Source: Streptococcaceae bacterium (GTDB lineage Bacteria; Bacillota; Bacilli; Lactobacillales; Streptococcaceae). From it: 6,342 nt of DNA. Of the stretch, positions 1 to 5,662 are shown one piece after another (position 1 is the first letter of the stretch; each line of letters opens with the position of its first letter). The stretch spans positions 1 through 6,342 of the forward strand of contig JAITWV010000008.1 of the NCBI GenBank assembly GCA_031285105.1, written 5' to 3'. A program made the position numbers and the translations under genes. Below the pieces are notes generated by a model that saw nothing but the letters and a program-made list of their open reading frames with translations, ran no database searches and was not told the origin of the DNA.

Positions 1-1434
1 ATTACTAACGGCTCTTTAAATGACGTCATAGAAATTGATGCAGCTAGTAATAATGGGGTCGAGGATGTGCGGGTGATTCGTGATACATCTATTTTTCCAC
101 CAACTATTGCTGATTACAAAGTGTATATCATTGATGAGGTACATATGCTTTCAACGGCGGCTTTTAATGCGCTATTGAAAACTCTTGAAGAACCGCCGAG
201 CAATGTGGTATTTATTTTAGCCACGACCGAAGTGCATAAAGTTCCAGCAACCATTCTTTCTCGTGCTCAGCGTTTTGACTTTAAGAAAATTACGACATTA
301 GATATTGTGGAACATTTGCGTTATATTTTAACTCAATTGAATGTTGCCTATGAAGAAGAAGCGCTGTTTATTATTGCCCGAAGTGCTCAAGGTGGAATGC
401 GTGATGCGTTGTCGATTTTGGATATGGCGATTATTTATTCAGATGAAAAAGTGAGCGTTCAAGATGCTAATTCGGTGACAGGATCACTCACTTATGAAAA
501 TATGGAAAAGTATTTAGTGGCGATTGTTGAAAAAAATACGCAAGAAGCACTTCATTTAATAGAAGAAATTTTAGCACAAGGAAAAGAAGCAAAACGATTT
601 TTAGAAGATGTTTTGCTTTATCTAAGGGATTTATTACTTTATCAACAAGCACCTAAAATGATTGAAGAAAAATTTGCCCAAGTTCGCCCAACCTTTATTG
701 AATTAAGTCAGCAATTAACAACCGCAAAAATTTTCAAAATCATTGAAGTATTCAATACCACTAATCAAGAAATTCGATTTTCAAACAACGCTCAAATTCA
801 ATTAGAAGTAGCAACGGTCAAAATATTAGATGAAGCACAAACAATTCAGACAACAGACTCCGCTTCACAACAAGAAATTGACATTTTAAAACAAGATATT
901 TTAGTTTTACAAAAAGAAATTGTTGAATTACGCAAAAATGGTACACAAACCACCTCTGCCAAAAAACAAAAACCAGTCAAACAAGCACCAAGCTCAAGTT
1001 ATAAAGAACCAGTAGAACGTGTGCTCAACATTTTACCAACAGCCAACAAAGCCATTAAAGAAGAATTCAAAAACGTTTGGGGCGATTTGTTGAATATGTT
1101 AACGATTCCGCAAAAAGCCAATTTTATGCAGTATTCGATTGGAGCAGCCACCCCGACGCAAGTTGTTTTAGTCTATCAAAAAGAGGTGGCATTTTTAGCT
1201 GGAAAAGTGGCTGGTGATGAAGAATTAAAAGAGGCAGTAAAACATGGATTGGCTAGATTGACACAATATTCTCCTGAGTTAATTCCGATGACTACTGAGG
1301 GTTGGAGTGAGGTTTTAGAGCTATTTAAAGGTAACAACACGCAAAATCAAGAAGAAGCACCAGAGGCAAAAGATGATTTTGTTGATAGAGCGATGGAAAT
1401 GTTTGGTGATGTTGTCGATATAAAGGATGAATAA
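1..1434 (+). CDS. dnaX: DNA polymerase III subunit gamma/tau, 5' end missing
   Basis: DnaX is the ATPase motor of the clamp loader, which opens the sliding clamp and places it on primed DNA; tau also bridges to the polymerase. The frame is open from base 1, so this is the 3' part of the gene: 477 codons are visible and roughly 80, including the Walker A loop and zinc module, lie outside. In visible numbering: EIDAASNNGV 11-20, Walker B VYIIDEVHML 41-50, sensor 1 FILATTE 71-77, the SRC-like motif as SRAQRFDF 87-94, and sensor 2 GGMRDALSILD 131-141. The collar domain follows, then a heptad-like helix near 290-315, a Lys/Gln/Ser-rich linker and a C-terminal domain. The GTG at 67 is only an internal codon. 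The stretch after NNGV (VRVIRDTSIFPPT) departs from the more usual IRDIRD-K-YAPT type. coaA starts one base after the stop, so the two are probably coupled. The family call is certain; no gamma-making frameshift site is evident. Confidence 0.97.
   Translation: MTNGSLNDVIEIDAASNNGVEDVRVIRDTSIFPPTIADYKVYIIDEVHMLSTAAFNALLKTLEEPPSNVVFILATTEVHKVPATILSRAQRFDFKKITTLDIVEHLRYILTQLNVAYEEEALFIIARSAQGGMRDALSILDMAIIYSDEKVSVQDANSVTGSLTYENMEKYLVAIVEKNTQEALHLIEEILAQGKEAKRFLEDVLLYLRDLLLYQQAPKMIEEKFAQVRPTFIELSQQLTTAKIFKIIEVFNTTNQEIRFSNNAQIQLEVATVKILDEAQTIQTTDSASQQEIDILKQDILVLQKEIVELRKNGTQTTSAKKQKPVKQAPSSSYKEPVERVLNILPTANKAIKEEFKNVWGDLLNMLTIPQKANFMQYSIGAATPTQVVLVYQKEVAFLAGKVAGDEELKEAVKHGLARLTQYSPELIPMTTEGWSEVLELFKGNNTQNQEEAPEAKDDFVDRAMEMFGDVVDIKDE
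1422..1427 (+). promoter_or_regulatory. Ribosome binding site that decides the coaA start
   Basis: AAAGGA sits in the last codons of dnaX, 8 nt before the ATG at 1436. The in-frame ATG at 1427 overlaps this site's last base and has no Shine-Dalgarno match of its own, so 1436 is preferred. Confidence 0.7.
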
Positions 1435-1435
1435 A

Positions 1436-2359
1436 ATGAAAGAATTAGTCAATTTTTATAACTTAACCCGCGATGAATGGAAACAAATGTATGAAGATGG
1501 TGTGCCTCCCTTAACGCAAGCGGAGTTAGATCAGATTACCAGTTTCAATGATTCGATTTCCTTACAAGATGTCCAAGAAATCTATGTGCCATTAACTCAT
1601 TTGATTCGGATTTATTTGAAATATCAAGAAAATTTGACACTTGGAAAAGGGGTATTCTTACGAAAATTACTAAGAACGCCACCTTTTATCATTGGCATTT
1701 CCGGAAGTGTGGCTGTTGGAAAATCCACTATTGCTCGTGTGTTACAAATTTTGCTGAGTCGTACATTTAAACACATGGATGTCGAATTAATCACTACCGA
1801 TGGTTTTTTATATCCAACTGAATATTTAGTTGAGCATAAGATTTTGGATAAAAAAGGATTTCCAGAAAGTTATGATATGAAACGCTTGATACAATTTTTG
1901 TCAGAGGTTAAAAGTGGCAAAGAAACAATCAGCTCACCCATTTATTCGCATGAAATTTATAATATTGTACCAGATGAAGAGCAGATTTTAACGCGTCCTG
2001 ATATCTTGATTGTTGAAGGAATTAATGTCTTACAATTGCCTCAAAACGAGCAAATTTATGTCAGTGATTTCTTTGATTTTTCAATTTATGTGGATGCCGA
2101 AGAAGAAAATATTAAGAAATGGTATCTGGACCGCTTTGAAAAATTATTAGATTCAGCTTTTCAAGATCCTGATAACTTTTATTATAAATATGCTCAAATG
2201 CCAAGAAGAGATGCACTTGCCAGAGGATTGTCCGTTTGGAATGCCGTCAATAAACCGAACCTTGAGCAATATATTCAACCAACGAAATCAAGAGCGGATG
2301 TTATTTTGCATAAAGGAGACACGCATAATATCGACAACATATATTTGAGAAAGTACTAA
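1436..2359 (+). CDS. coaA: Type I pantothenate kinase
   Basis: CoaA phosphorylates pantothenate with ATP to 4'-phosphopantothenate, the committed and usually CoA-feedback-inhibited step of coenzyme A synthesis, in the cytoplasm. The 307-aa product is close to the roughly 310-320 aa of the type I (prokaryotic, P-loop) family. It has the P-loop GSVAVGKS at 90-97, the TTDGFL motif with its Asp near 122, KKGFPESYD at 139-147, YSHEIY at 170-175, PDILIVEGINVLQ at 188-200, and a C-terminal NLEQYIQPTKSRAD segment matching the family's substrate-pocket region. An ATG at 1427 would add three residues, but the ribosome binding site favours 1436. The gene follows dnaX with a single-base gap (TAA-A-ATG) and no room for a promoter, so it probably shares the dnaX message. 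Its last codons carry the -35 of the guaA promoter. No transcription terminator follows it, so read-through into guaA is likely. Confidence 0.96.
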   Translation: MKELVNFYNLTRDEWKQMYEDGVPPLTQAELDQITSFNDSISLQDVQEIYVPLTHLIRIYLKYQENLTLGKGVFLRKLLRTPPFIIGISGSVAVGKSTIARVLQILLSRTFKHMDVELITTDGFLYPTEYLVEHKILDKKGFPESYDMKRLIQFLSEVKSGKETISSPIYSHEIYNIVPDEEQILTRPDILIVEGINVLQLPQNEQIYVSDFFDFSIYVDAEEENIKKWYLDRFEKLLDSAFQDPDNFYYKYAQMPRRDALARGLSVWNAVNKPNLEQYIQPTKSRADVILHKGDTHNIDNIYLRKY

Positions 2360-2373
2360 ACGTGTGTTACAAT
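2345..2373 (+). promoter_or_regulatory. guaA promoter, extended -10 type
   Basis: TTGAGA (2345-2350), a 17-bp spacer, then TACAAT (2368-2373) preceded by TGT, an extended -10. The -35 lies in the Leu-Arg codons at the coaA end. Transcription would start near 2380, giving a leader of about 30 nt before the GTG at 2409, which leaves no room for a riboswitch. Confidence 0.72.
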
Positions 2374-2378
2374 TGTAA
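2367..2378. promoter_or_regulatory. Perfect palindrome TTACAATTGTAA over the guaA -10, possible operator
   Basis: The 12-bp sequence TTACAATTGTAA equals its own reverse complement and covers the whole -10 hexamer plus the bases leading to the start site. Its core fits TACANNTGTA, the known 'cop box' pattern bound by CopY and close to operators of the wider CopY/BlaI/MecI repressor family. A protein bound here would block RNA polymerase. Whether any repressor uses it is inference; roughly one 12-bp palindrome is expected by chance in a window this long. Confidence 0.35.
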
Positions 2379-2408
2379 AAATTTTTATATAAATGGAGGA
2401 AACCAACT

Positions 2409-3965
2409 GTGTCGAACGTATTAGGGGAAACAAAGGATTTAGAGAAAATTATTGTTCTAGATTACGGTAGCCAGTACAACCAATTAATCACACGTAGAAT
2501 TCGTGAGTTTGGTGTATTTTCAGAGTTACTAAGCCACAAGATTACCGCCAAAGAAGTCAAAGAAATTAACCCAATCGGGATTATTTTCTCAGGAGGCCCT
2601 AACTCAGTTTATGAAGAAGGAGCCTTTGGAATTGACGAGGAAATCTTTGAATTAGGTATTCCAATTTTAGGCATTTGTTACGGCATGCAGTTGATGACTG
2701 ACAGATTAGGTGGGAAAGTTGAACCTGCCTTAAATAAAGAGTACGGAAAAGCAATGTTAACGCTAACGGATGATGCTTCCTTATTTGCCTCAACACCAAA
2801 TGAGCAACAAGTTTGGATGAGTCATGGAGATTTAGTTACGCAATTGCCAACAGGATTTGTTACAGTCGGTACCTCACCAGATTGTCCAATTGCAGCCATT
2901 CAAGACTTAGATCGCAACTTTTTCGGCGTTCAATTTCACCCAGAAGTAAATCATTCTGAGTATGGAAATGTATTGTTGAAACATTTTGCCTTTGACATCT
3001 GTAAAGCAAAAGGTGATTGGTCAATGGATAGCTTTATCGATATGGAAATCAAAAAAATCCGTGAAAAAGTTGGCGACAAAAAAGTATTATTAGGTCTTTC
3101 AGGCGGAGTAGATTCATCAGTTGTTGGTGTCTTGTTACAAAAAGCAATTGGTGATCAGTTAACTTCAATCTTTGTGGATCACGGTTTACTTAGAAAAGGT
3201 GAAGCAGATCAAGTGATGGATATGTTAGGTGGAAAATTTGGCTTAAACATTATCAAAGTTGATGCCAAAGATCGTTTCTTAGATAAATTAGCTGGCATTA
3301 GCGATCCAGAACAAAAACGCAAAACAATCGGAAATGAATTTGTTTACGTGTTTGATGATGAAGCAACCAAACTAAAAGGTGTTGATTTCTTAGCACAAGG
3401 CACACTTTACACAGACGTAATCGAATCAGGAACGGAAACAGCACAAACGATTAAATCACACCATAATGTTGGCGGACTTCCAGAAGACATGCAATTTGAA
3501 TTAATCGAGCCATTAAATACGCTATTCAAAGATGAAGTTCGTGCGTTAGGAAAAGAGTTAGGTATGCCAGATGAAATCGTTTGGCGTCAACCTTTCCCAG
3601 GACCAGGATTAGGCATTCGCGTAATGGGTGATATTACACCTGAAAAATTAGAAGTCGTTCGCGATTCCGATGCAATTTTACGTGAAGAAATCAAAGCAGT
3701 AGGACTTGAGCGTGATGTTTGGCAATACTTCACAGTAAATACAGGCGTACGTTCAGTAGGTGTTATGGGTGATGGTCGAACTTATGATTATACCGTAGCC
3801 ATTCGTGCGATTACTTCGATTGATGGAATGACCGCAGACTTTGCAAGATTACCGTGGGATGTGTTACAAAAGATTTCCGTGAGAATTGTCAATGAAGTGG
3901 CGAATGTTAACCGAATTGTTTATGATATTACGAGTAAACCGCCGGCTAGTATTGAGTGGGAATAA
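2409..3965 (+). CDS. guaA: GMP synthetase (glutamine-hydrolysing)
   Basis: GuaA converts XMP, ATP and glutamine to GMP, the last step of guanine nucleotide synthesis, in the cytoplasm. The 518-aa length is normal. The N-terminal class I glutamine amidotransferase domain (about 12-200) has IIVLDYGSQYNQLI, SGGPNSVY, the nucleophile Cys90 in GICYGMQL, and His177/Glu179 in FGVQFHPEV. The ATP-pyrophosphatase domain has its P-loop SGGVDSS at 231-237 and FVDHGLLRKGE shortly after. The C-terminal dimerisation domain contains QPFPGPGLGIRV and ends in the typical KPPASIEWE. All expected catalytic residues are present. The start is GTG, with GGAGGA (2395-2400) 8 nt upstream. The gene has its own promoter, separated from coaA by 49 bp. 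Its 3' end is a known insertion site for genomic islands in other bacteria; no integrase gene follows here within the window. Confidence 0.98.
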   Translation: MSNVLGETKDLEKIIVLDYGSQYNQLITRRIREFGVFSELLSHKITAKEVKEINPIGIIFSGGPNSVYEEGAFGIDEEIFELGIPILGICYGMQLMTDRLGGKVEPALNKEYGKAMLTLTDDASLFASTPNEQQVWMSHGDLVTQLPTGFVTVGTSPDCPIAAIQDLDRNFFGVQFHPEVNHSEYGNVLLKHFAFDICKAKGDWSMDSFIDMEIKKIREKVGDKKVLLGLSGGVDSSVVGVLLQKAIGDQLTSIFVDHGLLRKGEADQVMDMLGGKFGLNIIKVDAKDRFLDKLAGISDPEQKRKTIGNEFVYVFDDEATKLKGVDFLAQGTLYTDVIESGTETAQTIKSHHNVGGLPEDMQFELIEPLNTLFKDEVRALGKELGMPDEIVWRQPFPGPGLGIRVMGDITPEKLEVVRDSDAILREEIKAVGLERDVWQYFTVNTGVRSVGVMGDGRTYDYTVAIRAITSIDGMTADFARLPWDVLQKISVRIVNEVANVNRIVYDITSKPPASIEWE

Positions 3966-4090
3966 TGAATGAAACTAAAATGGCGAGTTAAAGCCGATTA
4001 GAATGGGTTTTTCAAACGTAGATTGGTACAAAATCGTAAAAAAATAGATGGTTCCCCGCCAAAATTTAGTTATAATTAAATAAAAAAATT

Positions 4091-4121
4091 GAGTCAGGAT
4101 ATAAAATCTTGGCTCTTTTTT
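4091..4121 (+). terminator. Rho-independent terminator of guaA
   Basis: GAGTCAGGAT (4091-4100) pairs with ATCTTGGCTC (4106-4115), giving ten pairs including two G-U, around a 5-nt loop, and is followed by six T (4116-4121). On the opposite strand the G-U pairs become A-C mismatches, so it is directional for the plus strand. It lies about 125 bp past the guaA stop. Confidence 0.85.
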
Positions 4122-4175
4122 CAGTAAAATGATGGAAAACATAGATAGGTAGCAAAAAGATGTTAATGGATGTCC

Positions 4176-4203
4176 TTTATTTTGAGTGAAGGTGTGATAG
4201 TAT
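4176..4203 (+). promoter_or_regulatory. Weak candidate promoter for the 134-aa protein gene
   Basis: TGATAGTAT (4195-4203) reads as an extended -10 (TG-a-TAGTAT), with a poor -35 candidate TTTATT (4176-4181) 16 bp upstream. TATAAC at 4215-4220 is an alternative -10 without a -35. A promoter is needed between the guaA terminator and the gene, but which of these is real is uncertain. Confidence 0.3.
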
Positions 4204-4240
4204 GTTAGAAAAAATATAACGTATCCAAATGGGGGAAAAG

Positions 4241-4645
4241 ATGATAAATATTGAAAGATTACAACGTTTGCCAGCAAAAAATAATAAATACAACGTAAGA
4301 TTAGATGTGAATGAAAAGGTGATTTTCACCACAATGTTAAATACGTTTGGAACATTAGAAGATGAAAGACTTGGTGCAAGCACGGCGTTTACTATTACCA
4401 ACCAAAAACTTGTGATTGATAATGGGTTTGGTATATGGGAGATTCCTCTAGAGTTAGTTAAAAAAGTTGAAAAAGTAACGGATAAACTACTTTTTATACC
4501 AATGCGTGTCTACAAAATGCACTTTAATGAACCCGTTAGTTTTAATGAGGCGGATGGAGAAGAAAAAAAGACGATTGGATTTAATCTTTATGTTAAAATG
4601 CCAAGCCGAAAGTTATTTGAAGAGTTGCTAGAGATATCTGTATAA
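4241..4645 (+). CDS. Small soluble protein of unknown function, possibly PH/GRAM-like
   Basis: I do not recognise a named gene. The 134-aa product has no signal peptide or membrane segment and should be cytosolic. The run VNEKVIFTTMLNTF (23-36), then STAFTITNQKLVID (47-60) and GFGIWEIPLELVKKVEKV (62-79), is a series of short beta strands of the kind seen in bacterial PH/GRAM-like domains, where a 'stability limit, then tITNqrLii, then w-iPl--I' pattern is common. A C-terminal helix (PSRKLFEELLEI, 121-132) would fit the cap helix of that fold. This fold assignment is inferred from pattern only. The start at 4241 is chosen because GGGGG (4231-4235) lies 5 nt upstream; the in-frame ATG at 4229 has no such site before it. 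The gene stands alone between the guaA terminator and the 100-aa membrane protein gene. No convincing terminator follows, so read-through to the next gene is possible. Confidence 0.8.
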   Translation: MINIERLQRLPAKNNKYNVRLDVNEKVIFTTMLNTFGTLEDERLGASTAFTITNQKLVIDNGFGIWEIPLELVKKVEKVTDKLLFIPMRVYKMHFNEPVSFNEADGEEKKTIGFNLYVKMPSRKLFEELLEISV

Positions 4646-4705
4646 AATAAGGCAAGGTCGTGAACTTTTATTAAGTTTAGATTCTTAAAAAATAATTCTC
4701 GCTCT

Positions 4706-4738
4706 TTTAAGCCCCGTTTAAGCTAAACAATCTATAAT
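4706..4738 (+). promoter_or_regulatory. Candidate promoter with tandem TTTAAGC repeats, no -35
   Basis: A consensus TATAAT (4733-4738) lies 31 bp before the ATG at 4770. No -35 match exists at 15-19 bp spacing. Instead TTTAAGC occurs twice, at 4706-4712 and 4717-4723, exactly 11 bp apart, on one face of the helix. The second copy also lies in the dyad GTTTA-AGC-TAAAC (4716-4728). Such repeats just upstream of a -35-less -10 suggest an activator site, for example of an OmpR-family response regulator; this is inference. Confidence 0.45.
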
Positions 4739-4769
4739 CCTCATATACAAAAGAAATGAGGGAAAAATC

Positions 4770-5072
4770 ATGAACACATTTAATAGCACAAGAGGTTTCT
4801 ATACAATGTCTAGAGGAAATATGATGAATGCAGGTTTAAGTAAAGGTGCAATTTTAATCGGTATTTTAATTTTACTAGTGGTTCTAACAATTTTAGCTCT
4901 AACGATTTACAACACGCTTCAAATTAGAAAACTAAACACACCAGCAATTCCAGAAAAAAAATTAACACCACAAGAAGAAATTGCTCTTTTAAAATCACAA
5001 GTTGCTAAACTGACAAAAGAAAAAGAATCTCCTCAAGAAGTAATAGAAACATTAGAAGAAACCAAAGAATAA
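4770..5072 (+). CDS. Single-pass membrane protein with polar helical tail, unknown function
   Basis: Not recognised as a named family. The 100-aa product has a polar N-terminal region (1-25, rich in Asn, Ser and Met), one strong transmembrane helix (about 26-47, AILIGILILLVVLTILALTIY) and a charged tail. The tail holds a Pro-rich hinge (TPAIPEKK) and a heptad-like helix (about 67-86, EEIALLKSQVAKLTKEKE) with a Glu-rich end, so it may self-associate or bind a partner. Topology is unclear because positive residues flank both sides of the helix (R8, R15, K25 versus R53, K54). No cleavable signal peptide is evident. The start has GAGGGA (4759-4764) well placed upstream. A candidate regulated promoter precedes it and a strong shared terminator follows 2 bp after the stop, so it is probably its own transcript. 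A later ATG pair at about 4821 is possible but less supported. Confidence 0.85.
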   Translation: MNTFNSTRGFYTMSRGNMMNAGLSKGAILIGILILLVVLTILALTIYNTLQIRKLNTPAIPEKKLTPQEEIALLKSQVAKLTKEKESPQEVIETLEETKE

Positions 5073-5074
5073 CG

Positions 5075-5111
5075 AAAAACTGCTAGCGTAAATTTCATGC
5101 TAGCAGTTTTT
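5075..5111. terminator. Strong bidirectional terminator between convergent genes
   Basis: AAAAACTGCTAGC (5075-5087) and its exact complement GCTAGCAGTTTTT (5099-5111) form a 13-bp perfect stem with an 11-nt loop. The A run on one side and T run on the other give a U tract on either strand, so it can end both the plus-strand gene stopping at 5072 and the minus-strand gene stopping at 5110. The last two stem bases belong to that gene's stop codon. Confidence 0.92.
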
Positions 5112-5589
5112 ACGTTATCGTTTTTTTCATCTTAAAATATTCCAAAACAGTTAAAATAATCATCACCAAATCAAGTACAGTCAATAAAACTAAGCCAATC
5201 GAAGGTTTTTGCACAAAATCATACATTTGATAAGCAATAAACCCAACAAACATCAAAACAGACAAAGGATATGCCCATAATTTTTTCTTCCATAAAAGAA
5301 TGATTGCTAGAAGTTTAATGATTCCATGCGTGAGTAAATATAAAATAGCCAGATGTTGGGTGCTAATTGAAAATGTACTTCCCCATAAAAGCAACTGGTT
5401 CATCAGCCAACTTTTTGGATCCTCGGCTAATTCATCGCGAGTAATCAGTTTGATTAATTGATTCATGCGTTCTGGTGGTAAGAAAAATAAAGCAATTCCA
5501 CCAATGATTTCAAGGACTGCATTCGCCCCTTTTAACAATAAGCCGATATTAAAGGTTCTATCTAAAATTGTCTCTTTTCTTTTAAGCAT
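5110..5589 (-). CDS. DUF2127-family integral membrane protein
   Basis: The 159-aa product resembles the DUF2127 family of predicted membrane proteins: an N-terminal LDRTFNIGLLLKGANAVLEIIGG (8-31), then an ITRDELAEDP segment (49-58), a membrane helix with LYLLTHGIIKLLAI (83-96), LWAYPLSVLMFVGFIAYQMYDF (104-125) and a last helix IGLVLLTVLDLVMIILTVLEYF (131-152). Four helices are expected: about 14-36, 78-100, 103-124 and 130-152, with charged ends. No catalytic motif is seen and the function of the family is not known to me. The frame is open to an ATG at 5625, but AAGGGG (5602-5597) lies 7 nt before the ATG at 5589 and inside that longer frame, so 5589 is chosen. It converges with the 100-aa membrane protein gene and shares its terminator. 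A terminator separates it from the 42-aa gene upstream, suggesting its own promoter. Confidence 0.88.
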   Translation of the reverse strand: MLKRKETILDRTFNIGLLLKGANAVLEIIGGIALFFLPPERMNQLIKLITRDELAEDPKSWLMNQLLLWGSTFSISTQHLAILYLLTHGIIKLLAIILLWKKKLWAYPLSVLMFVGFIAYQMYDFVQKPSIGLVLLTVLDLVMIILTVLEYFKMKKTIT

Positions 5590-5596
5590 ACTCCCA

Positions 5597-5602
5597 CCCC
5601 TT
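5597..5602 (-). promoter_or_regulatory. Ribosome binding site setting the DUF2127 gene start
   Basis: Read on the minus strand, AAGGGG is followed by 7 nt and the ATG at 5589. The upstream in-frame ATG at 5625 has only a T-rich run before it. Confidence 0.65.
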
Positions 5603-5608
5603 AAACTT

Positions 5609-5614
5609 ATTATA
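5609..5614 (-). promoter_or_regulatory. Possible -10 box for the DUF2127 gene
   Basis: TATAAT reads on the minus strand from 5614 to 5609. No good -35 is seen at normal spacing; that position falls in the upstream terminator hairpin. A start near 5602 would give a leader of only about 13 nt, which is tight for the ribosome binding site. Confidence 0.35.
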
Positions 5615-5625
5615 ATCGAAAACAA

Positions 5626-5657
5626 GAAAAAAGAAGACTAAAACCCTTAGCCTCCTC
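5626..5657 (-). terminator. Rho-independent terminator of the 42-aa gene
   Basis: On the minus strand GAGGAGGCTAA (5657-5647) pairs with TTAGTCTTCTT (5641-5631) through 11 pairs, three of them G-U, around a GGGTT loop, and runs into a T tract (5632-5627). On the plus strand the G-U pairs become mismatches, so the minus orientation is right. It starts 5 bp after the stop codon of the 42-aa gene. Confidence 0.85.
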
Positions 5658-5662
5658 ATTCA

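Noticed and set aside
67..72. GTG at 67 as a dnaX start
   Set aside because: The frame is open from base 1 and encodes conserved DnaX residues (EIDAASNNGV) before this codon, so it is internal.
531..537. Slippery heptamer A AAA AAT in the dnaX reading frame, a possible -1 frameshift to make gamma
   Set aside because: A -1 shift here runs about 40 codons to a stop near 654, cutting within the collar domain and not after it, and no clear stimulatory hairpin is seen. The A-run near 961 is in the wrong phase for a -1 heptamer.
1427..1435. ATG at 1427 as the coaA start, overlapping dnaX
   Set aside because: The AAAGGA site overlaps and ends at this codon and fits the ATG at 1436 with 8-nt spacing.
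2599..2799. 66-codon minus-strand frame inside guaA
   Set aside because: It lies opposite well-conserved GuaA coding sequence, has no ribosome binding site and no recognisable protein features; a shadow frame.
3965..3991. Eight-codon frame MNETKMAS overlapping the guaA stop
   Set aside because: It is too short, has no ribosome binding site of its own and occurs easily by chance.
3975..4277. 100-codon minus-strand frame between guaA and the 134-aa gene
   Set aside because: It crosses the guaA terminator and the start of the next gene. Its hydrophobic, Phe/Tyr-rich content is what A-rich DNA gives on the opposite strand.
4177..4401. 74-codon minus-strand frame over the start of the 134-aa gene
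   Set aside because: It is antisense to a better supported gene, without promoter or ribosome binding site.
4661..4679. Small hairpin TGAACTT/AAGTTTA after the 134-aa gene as a terminator
   Set aside because: The stem is AT-rich with one G-U pair and no T tract follows, so termination is not supported.
4706..4723. Tandem TTTAAGC as a SaeR-, PhoP- or LiaR-type box
   Set aside because: The bases resemble none of those consensus sites closely enough to name a regulator; only the 11-bp tandem layout is kept as an observation.
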